A stretch of 7,491 bases of DNA from Planctomycetota bacterium (lineage in GTDB: Bacteria > Planctomycetota > PUPC01 > JACPCR01): assembly GCA_030740295.1 (NCBI GenBank), contig JASLXP010000803.1, positions 1-7,491 of the forward strand, in the 5' to 3' direction. Below, piece after piece: positions 6,175-7,491 of the stretch. Positions within the stretch are counted from its first letter, which is position 1, and the number at the start of each line of letters is the position of its first letter. Made by a program: the position numbers and the translations under genes. Under the pieces are notes generated by a model. That model saw only the letters and a program-made list of their open reading frames with translations, did not search any database and was not told the origin of the DNA.

Positions 6175-7131
6175 TCAATCTCGTGTGAACACGTTTTCCC
6201 TATGCCAGCGAACCGCATCTTGTCTTGGATAGTAAATGTCGTTCTCTGGCGCAAGGATGGGGTGGCCCGCGTACTTGGTCAAGGGCTTCCCACCAGGCAC
6301 TTCCTCGACAAGGTTTTTGGACACCAGGAGGCAGAAGTTGTCGTCAATTGCGAACCAACCCCGGTCAAATGCCCAATGGTGGTTTTTGCAGAGGCAGATT
6401 CCGTTGTCGATTCTGTCATCGTAGAACTTTGAGAATGGCTTGATGTGCGCGCCATCCACGATTGGGCGTCCCAAATGGTCAATTGCCTTCATTTCGCATA
6501 CCGCGCATCTGTTGTCATATATTGACGTTATTGTGCGACGAAATGCTGCATCCCTTACAAGCAGATTTCCGTCATCCTCAAACACGTCTGCTTTATATGT
6601 TTTGCCGCCGGCTTGTTTGTAGGAGGCTAACAGTGTTTGAAAGGACTCAATCTTGAAAAGGCTGGCAATCTGTTGTGCTCTGGTTGGAAACCACGTCGAG
6701 ACCAGGACTCCAAGCAGACCATTTCGTGCGTCGTCATCACAGCAGAAGCGGAAAAGCTCTTCATCCAGGTAAGCATGGGCAACTGCATCCTGAAGCGCGG
6801 CAATAGTCTTCAGTTTTACGTTTGAGCTCAATACCGCTTCAAATCCCTGATTAGCTCGCAGATGCCAGAAGCCTTCGCTTCGTAGGTGAAAAAATGGCAA
6901 AGCAACATCCGGGTTGTGACAGTCAGACCCTACCTTTCCCCAATACTTCAGGAATGACGAAATAAGCTCAGGGGAGAGTTCAATCTTATTGGCCGCAATG
7001 ACGCCTTGCTCAATGAGCTCAAAAACAGAAAGCAGCAGGATCGGCTTGTGAGGCGCGACTCCTCTTTTCCTGTTTCGGCTAACACGGAGCTTGGCAAATT
7101 TCCTGAGATAGCGATCGAGTTCTGTAGGCAT
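6175..7131 (-). CDS. HNH endonuclease with N-terminal sulfur-binding-like domain (putative phosphorothioate-DNA restriction enzyme)
   Basis: A complete 318-residue protein starting at ATG 7131, the first start after an in-frame stop at 7141-7143; no clear Shine-Dalgarno sequence precedes it. Residues about 5-165 match the sulfur-binding domain pattern of ScoMcrA-type enzymes: HKPILLLSVFELIEQG (28-43), NKIELSPEL, FLKYWGKV, then LPFFHLRSEGFWHL (78-91). Residues about 200-262 are an HNH nuclease: Cys209 and Cys212 with Cys248 and His251 as the likely zinc cluster, DGAHIKP with His229 as the general base, Asn243, and HHWAFDRGWF with His252. In that family the N-terminal domain reads phosphorothioate-modified DNA and the HNH domain cuts it, restricting foreign DNA modified by Dnd systems. 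No dnd or methylase gene is visible beside it, so it may act alone. Hand counts give about 42-48% GC in several stretches against about 55-70% in neighbours, suggesting transfer. Another HNH specificity remains possible. Confidence 0.85.
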   Translation of the reverse strand: MPTELDRYLRKFAKLRVSRNRKRGVAPHKPILLLSVFELIEQGVIAANKIELSPELISSFLKYWGKVGSDCHNPDVALPFFHLRSEGFWHLRANQGFEAVLSSNVKLKTIAALQDAVAHAYLDEELFRFCCDDDARNGLLGVLVSTWFPTRAQQIASLFKIESFQTLLASYKQAGGKTYKADVFEDDGNLLVRDAAFRRTITSIYDNRCAVCEMKAIDHLGRPIVDGAHIKPFSKFYDDRIDNGICLCKNHHWAFDRGWFAIDDNFCLLVSKNLVEEVPGGKPLTKYAGHPILAPENDIYYPRQDAVRWHRENVFTRD

Positions 7132-7368
7132 GGACCGATTTTATTTCGTGTTAAATTGCGTGAGATTCAGCAATCTCTCTGGACCAGTTGTCGTCTGTTT
7201 GCAGGACTCGCGCGAGACACAGCCATTTCCAACACAGCGACATCTTAGCGGACCGTGAGGGAAAGATAGCGCAGCTTACGATGGGATGATGCTAGTTGTC
7301 CGCCTGGGGACAGGTCAAGAAAGGGTCTCGTCGCCTTGCCACCGCGTGGGAGTCAGTGAGGGCTCTCG
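7132..7368. other. Spacer with no recognised feature
   Basis: These 237 bases lie between the stop of the right-edge gene and the nuclease start. The part nearest the nuclease is AT-rich (7138-7155) and probably contains its promoter, but no clear -35/-10 pair stands out. A 5-bp inverted repeat (7297-7301 with 7308-7312) lacks a T-tract on either side and is not a convincing terminator. Confidence 0.5.
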
Positions 7369-7491
7369 TCAATCCGGCCTGAGGCACTCCTTGATGGCGG
7401 CCAGGCAGATTTCGACCACGGTGTCCGTGTCCATCACGAGTCCATGGACGTCGTCGCGGTTGCCGGACATCTCGATGAGGAAGGCCATGGG
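7369..7491 (-). CDS. C-terminal end of an unrecognised protein (40 codons)
   Basis: An open frame enters from the right edge and ends at TGA (7369-7371). The visible protein begins PMAFLIEMSGNRDD, contains MDTDTVVEICLAAIKECL and ends RPD. The base composition is GC-rich with third-position bias, and the last 20 residues form a plausible amphipathic helix, so it is probably truly coding. The pattern of a strand ending in LIEMSG followed by a terminal helix is seen at the ends of several hydrolase folds, including M14-type peptidases, but no diagnostic motif is in view and I assign no function. It is on the same strand as all the other genes. Confidence 0.55.
   Translation of the reverse strand, partial: PMAFLIEMSGNRDDVHGLVMDTDTVVEICLAAIKECLRPD

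Noticed and set aside
7006..7248. Plus-strand 80-codon frame across the nuclease start
   Set aside because: It overlaps the 5' end of the nuclease gene in antisense, shows no protein motif, and has no ribosome binding site that I can see.
7297..7312. TGTCC / GGACA inverted repeat as a terminator for the right-edge gene
   Set aside because: The stem is only 5 bp with a 6-base loop and no T-tract follows on either strand.

Overview
The window reads as a piece of a polysaccharide-degradation locus from a moderately GC-rich environmental bacterium. Every gene I can support lies on the minus strand and is transcribed toward low coordinates. The gene mix (a GH141-like beta-helix protein, a large secreted DUF4091/GH123-like glycosidase, a xylose-isomerase-like TIM barrel) is typical of the Planctomycetota, Verrucomicrobiota, Lentisphaerota and Hydrogenedentota groups. 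That assignment is inference from gene style; there is no rRNA or marker gene here.

Layout from high to low coordinates: (a) 7369-7491, the last 40 codons of an unrecognised gene; (b) 7132-7368, a 237-base spacer with nothing convincing in it; (c) 6175-7131, a complete 318-residue protein with an N-terminal domain resembling the sulfur-binding domain of phosphorothioate-DNA-dependent restriction enzymes and a C-terminal HNH nuclease; (d) 5991-6174, a 184-base spacer holding a perfect 9-bp inverted repeat and five GATNNN hexamers in exact 6-bp phase; (e) 5193-5990, a sugar phosphate isomerase/epimerase-type TIM barrel; (f) 2540-5182, a secreted putative glycoside hydrolase starting at GTG 10 bases after (e); (g) 114-2459, a right-handed beta-helix, GH141-like protein with no visible signal peptide; (h) 1-31, the first ten codons of a further gene, preceded by a 13-codon leader-like ORF.

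Genes (e) to (h) look like one operon. The exported hydrolase would cleave a complex glycan outside the cytoplasm, the beta-helix protein would act on the same glycan or its fragments, and the TIM-barrel protein would isomerise a released sugar. The substrate cannot be read from the sequence; known GH141 members act on fucosylated pectin or on xylan. The HNH gene is functionally unrelated, has visibly lower GC than its neighbours in hand-sampled stretches, and looks like a horizontally acquired defence gene beside the metabolic operon.

I did not find an obviously new multi-gene system. The points most worth checking are the solitary PT-DNA-type nuclease, the structured spacer ahead of the operon, the missing signal peptide on the beta-helix protein, and the leader ORF at the left edge.
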